Assembly: GCF_003633755.1 (NCBI RefSeq)
Contig: NZ_RBIL01000002.1
Coordinates: 1,178,001 to 1,242,000, forward strand
Origin: Solirubrobacter pauli
GTDB taxonomy: Bacteria > Actinomycetota > Thermoleophilia > Solirubrobacterales > Solirubrobacteraceae
DNA length: 64,000 bases
Direction: 5' to 3'
Position 1 is the stretch's first letter, and each line of letters begins with the position of its first letter. Below, piece by piece: positions 32,690 through 41,018 of this stretch. The notes beneath the pieces were generated by a model. The model was not told the origin of the DNA. It ran no database searches and was given only the letters and a program-made list of their open reading frames with translations. The position numbers and the translations under genes were made by a program.

Positions 32690-33376
32690 ATGTCCGACAC
32701 TCGTGTCTTCGTGATCACCGGCGCCAGCTCCGGCATCGGCGCGGCCACCGCCCGCCGGGCCGTCGAGGCCGGCTACCGCGTCGTGCTCGGCGCGCGCTCG
32801 CAGGACAAGCTCGACGCGCTCGTCGGGGAGCTGGGGGAGGGCAACGCGCTCGCGGTCCCCACCGACGTCACCCGCTGGGAGGACAACGAGGCGCTGATCG
32901 GCGCCGCCAAGGACACGTTCGGCAGCGTCGACGTGGTCTTCGCCAACGCCGGCTTCGGCGCCGCCCGCGGCTGGCTCAACGAGACGCCCGAGCACTGGCG
33001 CGACATGGTGCTCACCAACGTGCTCGGCGCGGCCTACACCGTTCGGGCGGCGATCCCGGAGCTGAAGGCGAGCAAGGGCCACGTGCTGCTCACGGGCTCG
33101 GTCGCCGGGCGCAAGGCGCTGCCCGGCAGCCTGTACTCGAGCACGAAGTGGGCGGTGACCGGGATGTCGGAGTCCATCCGCCAGGACCTCAACGGCACCG
33201 GCGTGCGCACGACGTTGATCTCGCCCGGAGGCGTCGAGACGCCGTTCTTCGACAACCCGTCGCAGGACCGCCTGGAGCCCGACGACATCGCGCGCGCCGT
33301 GCTGTACGCCGTGTCACAGCCGCCTCACGTGGACATCAACGAGATCTTCGTGCGTCCCATCGCGCAGGAGGGCTAG
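32690..33376 (+). CDS. Short-chain dehydrogenase/reductase (SDR), copy 1
   Basis: A 228-residue classical SDR. The cofactor motif GASSGIGAAT is at about 11-20, NAG is in VVFANAGFG, and the catalytic Ser, Tyr and Lys are in GSVAGRK and SLYSSTKWAV. YSSTK gives the Tyr-x-x-x-Lys pair. Arg residues after strand 2 (LGARSQDKL) hint at NADPH preference. It resembles the second SDR at about 36.5 kb (SSGIGEATARELAARG), so these are paralogues. The substrate is unknown. I chose the ATG giving MSDTRVFVITGASS. It is divergent from the amidotransferase, with 70 bp between them. The stop shares CTAG with the convergent LuxR gene. Confidence 0.88.
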   Translation: MSDTRVFVITGASSGIGAATARRAVEAGYRVVLGARSQDKLDALVGELGEGNALAVPTDVTRWEDNEALIGAAKDTFGSVDVVFANAGFGAARGWLNETPEHWRDMVLTNVLGAAYTVRAAIPELKASKGHVLLTGSVAGRKALPGSLYSSTKWAVTGMSESIRQDLNGTGVRTTLISPGGVETPFFDNPSQDRLEPDDIARAVLYAVSQPPHVDINEIFVRPIAQEG

Positions 33377-34464
33377 GCCGCCGCGGCGTGCATCGCCGCC
33401 GACAGCCCGTCGTAGTAGTGGTCGGCGAACATCTTGGCCACGAGCTCGCCGCGGCTGGAGACGCCGGCCTTCTCGTAGACGGACTTCAGGTGGTCCTGCA
33501 CGGTGTAGCGGGACAGGTGCAGCTCGCGGGCGATCTCGGTCGTGGCCAGCCCGCGCGCGAGCGCGCGCGTGACGTCGACCTCGCGCGGGGTGAGCTCGTA
33601 GGCGTCGACGATCAGCGGCGCGACCTCGCTCGCCTTGGCCGGCTCGATCACGACCGCCGCGGCGTCGCCGTCGTGCAGGCAGGACGCGTGCACGAGCAGC
33701 CAGACGCCGCTGTCGGTCCGCACCCGCGTGCGCGTGGCGGTGCCGCGGGCACGCGCCTCCGCGGCCGCGATCATCACCTCGCAGGGCACGTCCACGCCCA
33801 GCACCGGGTCCGGCAGGCGGTACGTGGACTCGACGTCCTCGAACCAGGCGAGGGCCTCGGGCGTGGCACTCACGATCCGGTGGTCGGCCGCGACGATCGC
33901 CATGCCCGGCCCGCGGCCTCCGGCGTCCCGCCCCGGGTGGGTGACGAGCGAGGCGCGCAGCGCCCGCCCGACGACCGGGGCGATCGTCGCCACGAGCTCC
34001 TGCTCGGCCGTGTCGAAGCCCGACGTCCCACCCGCCCGGTTCATGTGCAGGATGCCCCACCCGCGCCCGCCCGCGTTGAACGTCGCGCGCAGCTCGGCGT
34101 CGGAGTCCATCAGCGTGCGCAGGTGCCGCCAGCGGGCGCTGCGCTCGGGGCGGCCGCCGGTCGCGGCGTGCAGGTCGGAGACCGGCCGCGGCGCGCGGGC
34201 GAGGTCCGCGAACTTGTTGAAGTCCGGCACCTCGAACTCGTACTCCCAGAACGGCGCGCACACGGTGTGCGGCATGCCCTGCGCGATGCCCGCGCCGAGC
34301 CCGAGCATCGTGTCCGGGTCGGTGGCGGCCAGCACGAGGGCGTCGACCGGCATCGCGGCTCGCAGCACCGTCGCGACACCCTCGAGGAGCTGCTGGGCTG
34401 GAAGCTGCTCGGCGGCGAGGGCGTCGATCCGTCGCGCCGCTCGCGCGAAGGGGAACGCTGTCAT
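33373..34464 (-). CDS. LuxR-type transcriptional regulator with GAF/PAS-like sensor region
   Basis: A 363-residue regulator. The C-terminal LuxR helix-turn-helix (about 290-350) reads YELTPREVDVTRALARGLATTEIARELHLSRYTVQDHLKSVYEKAG in segments. The N-terminal 270 residues look like a GAF-type domain plus a PAS-like segment (MAIVAADHRIVSATPEALAWFEDVEST). There is no receiver or kinase domain, so it likely binds a small ligand. It is divergent from the berberine-bridge-type oxidase with 161 bp between, and is the obvious candidate to control it. The stop is shared as CTAG with the convergent SDR. Confidence 0.85.
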   Translation of the reverse strand: MTAFPFARAARRIDALAAEQLPAQQLLEGVATVLRAAMPVDALVLAATDPDTMLGLGAGIAQGMPHTVCAPFWEYEFEVPDFNKFADLARAPRPVSDLHAATGGRPERSARWRHLRTLMDSDAELRATFNAGGRGWGILHMNRAGGTSGFDTAEQELVATIAPVVGRALRASLVTHPGRDAGGRGPGMAIVAADHRIVSATPEALAWFEDVESTYRLPDPVLGVDVPCEVMIAAAEARARGTATRTRVRTDSGVWLLVHASCLHDGDAAAVVIEPAKASEVAPLIVDAYELTPREVDVTRALARGLATTEIARELHLSRYTVQDHLKSVYEKAGVSSRGELVAKMFADHYYDGLSAAMHAAAA

Positions 34465-34625
34465 AGCGCGACGTTACGCGCCTGCGCCACCGCCGCGATA
34501 GGCGGGTAGCTCGACAGCCCGCGGGGGTTGCCCGCACACCCCCTGAAACGCGGGGGGAAGCGTGCGCCAAGTCCCCGCACTTATGGGATCGACGCACGCG
34601 GGCGGGAACCGCACCATCCCCGCTC

Positions 34626-35954
34626 ATGCTCTCGGCCACGCTCCCCTCGCTCTCCGCCGGCTTCGTCTACCCGGGTGACCCCGGGTGGGACGAGGCGCGC
34701 TCGGCGTTCAACCTGACGCTCGACCAGCACCCCGCCGCGATCACCCTGCCGGTCACCGCGCGCGACGTCGCCGCCGCGGTGCGTTACGCCCGCGCGGCCG
34801 GCTGGCGCGTCGCCCCGCAATCCACGGCGCACAACCAGGGCGCGCTCGGCGACCTCTCGGACACGCTGCTGCTGAACGTGCAGGGCCTCCAGGACGTGCA
34901 CGTGGACCCGGGCGCGCTGCGCGTGCGGGTGGGGGCGGGGGTCAGGTGGGAGCGTGTCGTCGGCCGCCTCAACGCCTACGGCTTGGCGGCGCTGCACGGC
35001 TCCTCGCCCGACGTCGGCGTGACCGGGTACTCGCTCGGGGGCGGGATCGGCTGGTTGTCGCGCCGATACGGCATGCAGGCGAACGCGGTGACGGCGATCG
35101 AGCTCGTGACCGCCGACGGCGCGCTGGTGCGCTGCGACCACGCCCACCACGCCGACCTGTTCTGGGCGCTGCGCGGCGGAGGCGGGAACTTCGGCGTCGT
35201 GACCGCGCTCGAGTTCGCCGTCCATCCGGTCGACGAGCTGTACGCGGGCGCGCTGTTCTTCCCGTACGAGCGCGCGGCGGACGTCCTCCACGCCTGGACC
35301 CGGATGCTCCCGCACCTGCCGGACGCGCTGATGACGTGGGTCACCCTCGGCCACTTCCCGCCGATCCCGGACGTGCCCGCGTTCGCCCGCGGCCGCTCGT
35401 TCGCGATCGTCCAGGGCGCCTTCCTGGGCGCCGAGGGCGACGGCTGGGAGCTCCTGCGGCCGCTGCGCGAGCTCGGCCCGATCCGCGACACGTTCGCGAA
35501 CGTCCCGCCGATCGTCCTCGCCGACCTCGCCATGGACCCGCTCGACCCGCTCCCGTTCCACCTCACGCACCACCTGGTGGACGCGCTCCCGATCGAAGCG
35601 CTGCTTCAGCGCTCGGACCTGTCGCTGATGCAGTTCCGCCACATGGGCGGCGCGCTGCACCGCGCGACGGCGGACGCGGGCGTGCGCGCCACGCTCCCGG
35701 GTGAGATCTGCGCGATGGCGCTCGGCGTCGTGATGGACGAGGACTCCGGACGCGCGGTCCGGCGGTCGCTCGACGCGTTCGACGCCGCGCTGCAGCCGTA
35801 CCGGGCCGGCGACTACCCGAACTTCGTCGAGGAGCCCAGCGACGGCAGCCGCTACTTCGCGCCCGAGGACTGGCAGCGGCTGCGCGCGATCAAGCGCGAC
35901 TACGACCCGACCGACGTGTTCGCCGGGAACATCCGGATCGCGCCCGCCAGCTGA
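34626..35954 (+). CDS. FAD-linked oxidase of the berberine-bridge (BBE/PCMH) family
   Basis: A 442-residue flavoenzyme. The FAD PCMH-type domain covers about 33-205; His69 in PQSTAHNQG is a candidate for covalent FAD attachment (the usual motif is RSGGH). SLGGGIGWLSRRYG and RGGGGNFGVVT are typical isoalloxazine and pyrophosphate contacts. The C-terminal BBE motif reads YFAPEDWQRLRAIKRDYDPTDVFAGN. Enzymes of this family oxidise sugars, alkaloids or secondary metabolites with O2. It faces the LuxR regulator across 161 bp. Its last 55 bp overlap the convergent TetR gene. It is cytosolic, as I see no signal peptide. Confidence 0.88.
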   Translation: MLSATLPSLSAGFVYPGDPGWDEARSAFNLTLDQHPAAITLPVTARDVAAAVRYARAAGWRVAPQSTAHNQGALGDLSDTLLLNVQGLQDVHVDPGALRVRVGAGVRWERVVGRLNAYGLAALHGSSPDVGVTGYSLGGGIGWLSRRYGMQANAVTAIELVTADGALVRCDHAHHADLFWALRGGGGNFGVVTALEFAVHPVDELYAGALFFPYERAADVLHAWTRMLPHLPDALMTWVTLGHFPPIPDVPAFARGRSFAIVQGAFLGAEGDGWELLRPLRELGPIRDTFANVPPIVLADLAMDPLDPLPFHLTHHLVDALPIEALLQRSDLSLMQFRHMGGALHRATADAGVRATLPGEICAMALGVVMDEDSGRAVRRSLDAFDAALQPYRAGDYPNFVEEPSDGSRYFAPEDWQRLRAIKRDYDPTDVFAGNIRIAPAS

Positions 35955-36478
35955 GCCCGCGCCTCCGCGAGCTGCTCGCGGAGGGTGCCGGCCTCGGCGG
36001 CCAGCCAGCGGTCGTACGCCACGCTCAACAGCGCGATGGCGACCGGGGCCGACAGCTCCGCCTCGCGCGCGGCGACCCCGCGGTCGCGCAGGGCCGCCGC
36101 CAGCGCCTGCGCCGTGTCGGCCTGCTTGATCAGCTCGCGCTCGCGCAGGGCGGGGTGGGAGGCGATCAGCCCGGCGCGCCGCCGGAGCTCCTCGCGGCGC
36201 GGCTCGAGCTCGGCGGCGACGGCGTCGAGCCCGTGCGCCAACGGGTCGCGGTCCGCGTCGCGCACGCCGGCCACCAGGGCGGCCTGCATCGCCGCCTCGC
36301 CGGCGAACAGCACCTCGCGCTTGTCGGCGAAGTGGCGGAAGAAGGTGCGCTCGGTCAGGCCGGCGGCCGCGGCGATCTCGGCCGTGGTCGTCTGCTCATA
36401 GCCGCGCTCGGCGAACAGGTCGAGCGCGGCGTCCTGCAGCCGGCGGCGGGCGTTGGGTTCCCAGCGGGCGATGACCAC
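35900..36478 (-). CDS. TetR-family transcriptional regulator
   Basis: A 192-residue TetR regulator. The DNA-binding region is ARRRLQDAALDLFAERGYEQTTTAEIAAAAGLTERTFFRHFADKREVLF in segments, a near-consensus AcrR/TetR helix-turn-helix with the TFFRHFADK recognition helix. The C-terminal region is Ala/Arg/Glu-rich and unassigned. I take the GTG giving VVIARWEPNARRRL; longer in-frame extensions run antisense through the SDR gene. It is divergent from that SDR with 42 bp between. An 8-bp-arm inverted repeat over the SDR start is the likely operator. The 3' end overlaps the BBE oxidase by 55 bp. Confidence 0.87.
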   Translation of the reverse strand: MVIARWEPNARRRLQDAALDLFAERGYEQTTTAEIAAAAGLTERTFFRHFADKREVLFAGEAAMQAALVAGVRDADRDPLAHGLDAVAAELEPRREELRRRAGLIASHPALRERELIKQADTAQALAAALRDRGVAAREAELSAPVAIALLSVAYDRWLAAEAGTLREQLAEARAQLAGAIRMFPANTSVGS

Positions 36479-36511
36479 ATGATGACAGCCACTGACGTCG
36501 GACGCGCTACG

Positions 36512-36534
36512 TTGATGTCTGTGACTGACATCAA
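36512..36534. promoter_or_regulatory. Inverted repeat TTGATGTC-N7-GACATCAA, likely TetR operator
   Basis: Perfect 8-bp arms 7 bp apart. It overlaps the SDR start and the last base pairs of its -10 (TACGTT, 36508-36513), so repressor binding would block SDR transcription. The size and location, between divergent tetR and its neighbour, suit a TetR dimer. Confidence 0.65.
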
Positions 36535-37243
36535 GAACAAGGTAGTCGCGCTCACGGGCGCCAGCAGCGGGATCGGCGAGGCGACGGCGCGCGAGCTCGC
36601 GGCGCGCGGAGCGAAGGTCGTGCTCGGCGCCCGGCGCGAGGACCGGCTGCGCGCGCTGGCCGAGGAGCTCGGCGGGGCGTACGCTGCGATCGACGTGACG
36701 CGCCGCGAGGACCTCGCGCGGCTCGTCGGGCTCGCGCAGGAGCGCTTCGGACGGCTCGACGTGCTCGTGAGCAACGCCGGCGTGATGCCGATCAGCCCGC
36801 TCGACGACCTCGACGTCGACGCGTGGGAGCAGATGGTCGACGTGAACCTCAAAGGCGTGCTGTTCGGGATCGCGGCGGCGCTCCCGGTGTTCCGGGCGCA
36901 GGGGTCGGGGCACTTCGTCGCCACCGCGTCGACGGCCGCCTACAAGGTCGTGCCGAGCCAGGCGGTGTACTCGGGCACGAAGGCCGCGGTGCGCATGGTC
37001 TACGAGGGGCTGCGCCAGGAGGCCGGGCCGGACCTGCGCGTGACGATCGTCTCGCCGGGGTTCGTGCACACCGACTCGCCCGGCCACGTGAGCAACCCGG
37101 AGGTGCGCGAGCAGATCCGAGCGGCGCGCGACCGCATGGCGATCCCGCCCGCGGCGATCGCCCGCGCGATCGCGTTCGCGGTCGAGCAGCCGCGCGAGGT
37201 GGACGTCAACGAGGTCGTTGTGAGACCTACGGCACAGATGTAG
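36521..37243 (+). CDS. Short-chain dehydrogenase/reductase (SDR), copy 2
   Basis: A 240-residue SDR starting VTDIKNKVVALTGASSGIGEATA. The cofactor site is GASSGIGEA, the SNAG strand is LVSNAGVM, and the catalytic region is STAAYKV and AVYSGTKAAV (Tyr-x-x-x-Lys). I prefer the GTG 7 nt after TACGTT as a leaderless start; an ATG two codons earlier (36515) is in frame and gives MSVTDIKN. The likely TetR operator covers this site, so expression should be inducible. Such TetR/SDR pairs often handle xenobiotic or quinone-type substrates. The paralogue at 32.7 kb shares the C-terminal ending VDVNEVVVRP-like (VDINEIFVRP). Confidence 0.87.
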   Translation: MTDIKNKVVALTGASSGIGEATARELAARGAKVVLGARREDRLRALAEELGGAYAAIDVTRREDLARLVGLAQERFGRLDVLVSNAGVMPISPLDDLDVDAWEQMVDVNLKGVLFGIAAALPVFRAQGSGHFVATASTAAYKVVPSQAVYSGTKAAVRMVYEGLRQEAGPDLRVTIVSPGFVHTDSPGHVSNPEVREQIRAARDRMAIPPAAIARAIAFAVEQPREVDVNEVVVRPTAQM

Positions 37244-37271
37244 TTGCACTTGCAAACACATTGGCTATAGT
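37244..37271 (+). promoter_or_regulatory. yceI-operon promoter with MarR-type palindrome TTGCA-CT-TGCAA
   Basis: TTGCAC (37244-37249) and TATAGT (37266-37271) form -35 and -10 boxes 16 bp apart. The palindrome TTGCACTTGCAA (37244-37255) overlaps the -35, and a second GTTG/CAAC element lies downstream of the -10. MarR-family regulators bind TTGCnnnnGCAA-like sites. The operon encodes a MarR protein, so autoregulation is likely. Confidence 0.6.
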
Positions 37272-37300
37272 TGCTCTCACAACAACTTGGAAGGAACTCC

Positions 37301-37834
37301 ATGAGCACCGCCACGACCCCCTTCACCGGCACCTACACCGTCGATCCCGTCCACTCCAGCTTCGGCTTCGCGGTCCGCTACCAGGGCGTCTCCGTCTTCA
37401 AGGGCACGCTGGCCGAGGTCGACGCCAAGCTCGTCGACGGCAAGCTCGAGGGCACCGCGCAGGTCGAGTCGATCTCGATCAAGTCGCCGGCCCCGTTCCG
37501 CCAGCACGTGCTGAGCGCCGAGTTCTTCGACGCGGAGAACCACCCGCAGGTGACGTTCGTCTCCGAGGACATCCAGCTCGCCGACGACGGCACCGCGAAG
37601 GTCGACGGCCAGCTGACGATCAAGGGCATCACGCAGCCCGTCGTCGCCACCGGCACCTACGTCGCCCCGGCCGCCGACGCCTTCGGCAACACCCGCGGGC
37701 ACCTCAACCTCGAGGCGCAGATCGACCGCACGCAGTACGAGATGAACTGGAACGCCCCGCTGCCCTCCGGCGGCAAGGCGCTCGCCAACGAAGTCACCCT
37801 GATCGTCGAGCTCTCGCTCGTCGCGGAGGCCTAA
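37301..37834 (+). CDS. YceI-family lipid-binding protein
   Basis: A 177-residue YceI-like lipocalin-fold protein. It starts with TGTYTVDPVHSSFGFAVRY (the YceI signature), continues through FKGTLAEVDAKL, and has HPQVTFVSEDI, LTIKGITQPV and the final EVTLIVELSLVA strand. YceI proteins bind polyprenoid or quinone-like lipids in a barrel. There is no signal peptide, so it is cytosolic here. It has an AAGGAACTCC ribosome region. It is the first gene of a four-gene operon with an FMN reductase, a MarR regulator and a ring-cleaving dioxygenase. This set points to handling of quinones or other electrophilic aromatics. Confidence 0.9.
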   Translation: MSTATTPFTGTYTVDPVHSSFGFAVRYQGVSVFKGTLAEVDAKLVDGKLEGTAQVESISIKSPAPFRQHVLSAEFFDAENHPQVTFVSEDIQLADDGTAKVDGQLTIKGITQPVVATGTYVAPAADAFGNTRGHLNLEAQIDRTQYEMNWNAPLPSGGKALANEVTLIVELSLVAEA

Positions 37835-37838
37835 GACC

Positions 37839-38384
37839 ATGCGGATCCTGGGGATCTCCGGCAGCGCACGCCGGGACTCGCACAACACGAAGCTGCTCCG
37901 GGCGGCGGCCGACGCGCTGCCGGCCGGGGTGGAGCTGGTCGAGTGGGAGGGTCTGACCGCGCTGCCGATCTTCGACGAGGACCTCGAGGCCGAGCAGCCG
38001 GCCGCGGTTGCCGATCTGCTGGACGCGATCGCCGCGGCCGACGCGGTCCTCATCGCCACGCCGGAGTACAACCACTCGATCCCGGGCGGGCTCAAGAACG
38101 CGCTCGACTGGGCCAGCCGGCCGTACGAGACGAACCCGCTGCGCAACAAGCCGGCGCTGGTCATCGGTGCCAGCACCGGCCTGTTCGGCGCCGTGTGGGC
38201 CCAGGCGGAGACCCGCAAGGTGCTCGCCACGACCGGCGCGAGGGTGCTCGACACCGAGCTCGGAGTCGGTCTCGCGGACGACGCGTTCGCGGACCACGGC
38301 GGGCTCGCCGACCCGGACGCGCACGAGCGCCTGGCCGCCGCGCTGGCCGAGCTGCACGACGCCCGGGAGCTGGTCGCCGCGTGA
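37839..38384 (+). CDS. NADPH-dependent FMN reductase/quinone reductase
   Basis: A 181-residue flavodoxin-like NAD(P)H:FMN (or quinone) reductase. It has the phosphate-binding loop GISGSARRDSHNTKLL (GSxRxxSxN) and the family motif TPEYNHSIPGGLKNALDW, in which PEYN contacts the flavin. It lies 4 bp after yceI and its TGA stop overlaps the GTG of marR, so it is cotranscribed and likely coupled. Reduction of quinones to hydroquinones before ring cleavage by the following dioxygenase would make a coherent pathway. This is an inference from gene order. Confidence 0.9.
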   Translation: MRILGISGSARRDSHNTKLLRAAADALPAGVELVEWEGLTALPIFDEDLEAEQPAAVADLLDAIAAADAVLIATPEYNHSIPGGLKNALDWASRPYETNPLRNKPALVIGASTGLFGAVWAQAETRKVLATTGARVLDTELGVGLADDAFADHGGLADPDAHERLAAALAELHDARELVAA

Positions 38385-38836
38385 CCGCGATGGCCGCCGA
38401 TCGCCTGAGCGCCACCGAGCTCGCCGCCTGGCGCGGGATGCTCGAGGCCCATGCTCGCGTGACGCGCGCGCTGGACGCGCAGATGCGCAGCGAGCATGGG
38501 CTGCCGGTCTCGTCCTACGAGGTGCTGATGTTCCTCGCGGACGCGCCCGGCCACCGGCTGCGCATGTCCGAGATCGCCGACCGCGTGCTGCTCTCGCGCA
38601 GCGGCCTCACCCGCTTGGTGGACCGGCTCGAGCACCTCGGATTCGTCAGCCGCTGCGGCGTGGAGACCGACGGCCGGGGCGCCTACGCCCAACTCACCGA
38701 CGCGGGCCTGGACGAGTCCCGCGCCGCCCGCCGCACGCACCTGGAAGGCGTGCGCCGCTTCTTCCTCGACCGCTTGACCGAAGACGACCAGGAGGCGCTC
38801 GCCGCCGTCTGGGACCGTCTGGAACGGAGCCACTGA
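38381..38836 (+). CDS. MarR-family transcriptional regulator
   Basis: A 151-residue MarR protein. The winged-helix region reads MRSEHGLPVSSYEVLMFLADAPGHRLRMSEIADRVLLSRSGLTRLVDRLEHLGFVSR in segments, with the wing DGRGAYAQLTDAG. The GTG start overlaps the preceding TGA, and its own stop overlaps the ATG of the dioxygenase (TGATG). An alternative ATG lies three codons in. The only Cys is in the wing region (SRCGVETD), so a one-cysteine thiol switch is possible, as in some OhrR/YodB proteins. The palindrome at the operon promoter is the probable operator. Confidence 0.9.
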   Translation: MTAMAADRLSATELAAWRGMLEAHARVTRALDAQMRSEHGLPVSSYEVLMFLADAPGHRLRMSEIADRVLLSRSGLTRLVDRLEHLGFVSRCGVETDGRGAYAQLTDAGLDESRAARRTHLEGVRRFFLDRLTEDDQEALAAVWDRLERSH

Positions 38837-39738
38837 TGCAGCTCGACGGCATGCACCACATCACGATGATCACCGGCGACGCGACGCAGAACGTCGCCTT
38901 CTACGCCGACGTGCTCGGCCTGCGGCTCGTCAAGAAGACGGTGAACTTCGACGCGCCCGAGGCCTACCACCTGTACTTCGGGGACGAGACCGGCGCGCCC
39001 GGCACGATCCTCACGTGGTTCGAGTTCGCCGGCGCGCAGCCGGGCCGCGCGGGCGCCGGCATGATCCACACGATCGAGCTGGGCGTGCCGTCCGCGGCCT
39101 CGCTGGACTTCTGGGCTGACCGCCTGGAGGCCAAGGGCTACGCGACCGAGCGCACCGACGACGGCCTGACCTTCGCCGACTACGACGGCTTGCGCTTCCG
39201 CCTCGTCGTGAGCGGCGTCGACCGCGCGGGCGCCGTGCACCCCGAGGTGCCGGCCGAGCACGCGATCCGCGGCGTCGTCGGCGCGCGCGCCTACCGCGCC
39301 CAGGAGCTGGACGCCGACCGCGCGCTGCTCACGGAGACGCTCGGCTTCTCCGAGACCGGGCCGGGCGAGTACGACCTGGCCGGCTTCCGCTGGGCCTACG
39401 ACCCCGCGACCGAGTACGGGTACCAGGGGGCCGGCACGGTCCACCACATCGCCTGGCACTCGCGCGACGAGGACCACGTCGCCTGGCAGCGGCGCGTGGC
39501 TCAGGCGGGCATGCAGGTCACGCCCGTGATCGACCGCGACTACTTCGACGCGATCTACTTCCAGCAGCCGCAGGGCGTGCTGTTCGAGATCGCGACCACG
39601 TCGCCCGGCTTCGCCGTCGACGAGGACCCCGACCACCTGGGCGAGGCGCTGCGGCTCCCGAAGCAGCACGAACGGCTGCGTCCGGCGCTCGAGCAGCACC
39701 TCACCCCGCTGGTCAACCCGCGCACGGTCACGGCCTAG
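38836..39738 (+). CDS. VOC-family ring-cleaving dioxygenase (MhqO/LinE-like)
   Basis: A 300-residue protein made of two vicinal-oxygen-chelate halves. The N-half starts GMHHITMITGDATQNVAFYADVLGLRLVKKTVNFD, with a first metal-ligand His in HHITM. The C-half has the second His in GTVHHIAWHSRDEDH and a ligand Glu in GVLFEIATTSPGF. This is the MhqO/hydroquinone-type dioxygenase pattern. In Bacillus the MarR protein MhqR controls such dioxygenases with reductases in quinone detoxification, and the present operon has the same parts. The start overlaps the marR stop by one base. The stop shares CTAG with the convergent lipoprotein gene. Confidence 0.9.
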   Translation: MQLDGMHHITMITGDATQNVAFYADVLGLRLVKKTVNFDAPEAYHLYFGDETGAPGTILTWFEFAGAQPGRAGAGMIHTIELGVPSAASLDFWADRLEAKGYATERTDDGLTFADYDGLRFRLVVSGVDRAGAVHPEVPAEHAIRGVVGARAYRAQELDADRALLTETLGFSETGPGEYDLAGFRWAYDPATEYGYQGAGTVHHIAWHSRDEDHVAWQRRVAQAGMQVTPVIDRDYFDAIYFQQPQGVLFEIATTSPGFAVDEDPDHLGEALRLPKQHERLRPALEQHLTPLVNPRTVTA

Positions 39739-41003
39739 CTGCTCGGCGCCTCCACCGTGTGGTCGAACACCATCGCGCCGTCGGCGATCTTGTAGACGCC
39801 GTACGGCGTGAGGGTGATGTCGCCGTTCTTGTCGATCGAGTACGTGCCGAACACGCCCTCGCGGTCCTTGGTCGTGAGCAGCCGCTGGGCGACGGCCTGG
39901 CGGTCGGCGCCGTCAGGTCCGGCACGCCGGATCGCGTCGAGCAGCAGCATCATCGACTCGTAGCCGTAGACGGCGTACCGGTCCGGATTCTTCTCGCCGA
40001 ACTTGGCCGTGTAGGCGGCGAGGAACTCCTTGCCGGCCGGCGGGTACTCCTCGGGCGCCACGCCGGGGATGGTGATCCGCACGCGTGACGCGACGTCGGC
40101 GGGCAGGCCGCCCTCCTTGGGATCGAAGAAGCCGCTCTCGCCGACGCCCTCGGGGCCGAGCAGCGGTGCGTCGGGCAGCGCGGCGGCGACGTCCTTGAAG
40201 ATCTGGACGGCGTTGTTGGCCGTGATCCCGCTGTAGATGAAGCACTGGGCGCCGGAGGACTTGATGTTCGAGGCGACCGAGCGGTAGTTGGCCGCGTTCT
40301 TGTCGATGCCCTCGTTGCCCTTGATGTCGAGGCCCTGCTTCTGCGCCGAGAGCTCGACGTTCTTGGCCAGGCCGGCGCCGTAGACCTCCTTGTCGTTGAG
40401 CACGAAGGCCGACGTGCAGCCTTCCTCCTTGGCGAGCGCGACGAGCGCGGCGCCCTGGTAGGTGTCTTTGGGCAGGACGCGGGCGTAGGTGCGCACGCCG
40501 CTCGGGTAGTACTTGTCCGGCTCGCCGGGCTCGGAGCCGGGGTCGTTCGTGGTGATGCCGACCGCCGTGTTGCCCGGGCTGACCTGCGCGATGCCGGCCT
40601 CGTTGAGGATCGGCAGCGAGACCGCGGTCGCACCCGAGTTGAACTCCCCGATGTAGCCGATCGTGGAGTCGTCGCCCGCGGCCTTGAGCGCGTTGGCGGA
40701 GGTCACGCCCGGTTCCCAGCCGCCCTGCTGCGCGGTCGAGTCGTCGAGCGACTCGTACTTGATCTTGTAGGCACCCGCCTTGCCGCCCGACTGCTCGAGC
40801 GCGAGCTTGGCGCCGTTGACCGCCGCCAGGGACTGCGTGCGCGCGGCGCCCTGGAGCGGCAGCGACGAGTAGATGGTGAGCGTCTTGCCGCCGCCTTCGT
40901 CACCGCCTGCGCTCCCGCTGCCGCTGCCACCCTCGTCGTCGCCGCAGGCTCCGACGGCCAGTGCCGTCGCCGCGAGCACTGCCGTGATCGTCCACCTCGT
41001 CAT
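39735..41003 (-). CDS. ABC transporter substrate-binding lipoprotein (branched-chain amino acid/amide type)
   Basis: A 422-residue LivK-like periplasmic-binding-fold protein. The lipobox is LAVGAC with the lipidated Cys at 20, then a Gly/Ser/Asp linker. The mature domain begins LTIYSSLPLQGAARTQ (the family's small-molecule loop) and has IGEFNSGATAVSLPILNEAGI and YYPSGVRTYARVLP. There are no permease or ATPase genes nearby, so it is an orphan receptor working with a distant Liv/Urt-type transporter. It follows the HisD-like gene by 15 bp with a very strong GGGAGGAGAGGG site and is in the same operon. This suggests it feeds that enzyme's substrate. Ligand unknown. Confidence 0.87.
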   Translation of the reverse strand: MTRWTITAVLAATALAVGACGDDEGGSGSGSAGGDEGGGKTLTIYSSLPLQGAARTQSLAAVNGAKLALEQSGGKAGAYKIKYESLDDSTAQQGGWEPGVTSANALKAAGDDSTIGYIGEFNSGATAVSLPILNEAGIAQVSPGNTAVGITTNDPGSEPGEPDKYYPSGVRTYARVLPKDTYQGAALVALAKEEGCTSAFVLNDKEVYGAGLAKNVELSAQKQGLDIKGNEGIDKNAANYRSVASNIKSSGAQCFIYSGITANNAVQIFKDVAAALPDAPLLGPEGVGESGFFDPKEGGLPADVASRVRITIPGVAPEEYPPAGKEFLAAYTAKFGEKNPDRYAVYGYESMMLLLDAIRRAGPDGADRQAVAQRLLTTKDREGVFGTYSIDKNGDITLTPYGVYKIADGAMVFDHTVEAPSS

Positions 41004-41018
41004 ATCCCTCTCCTCCCG

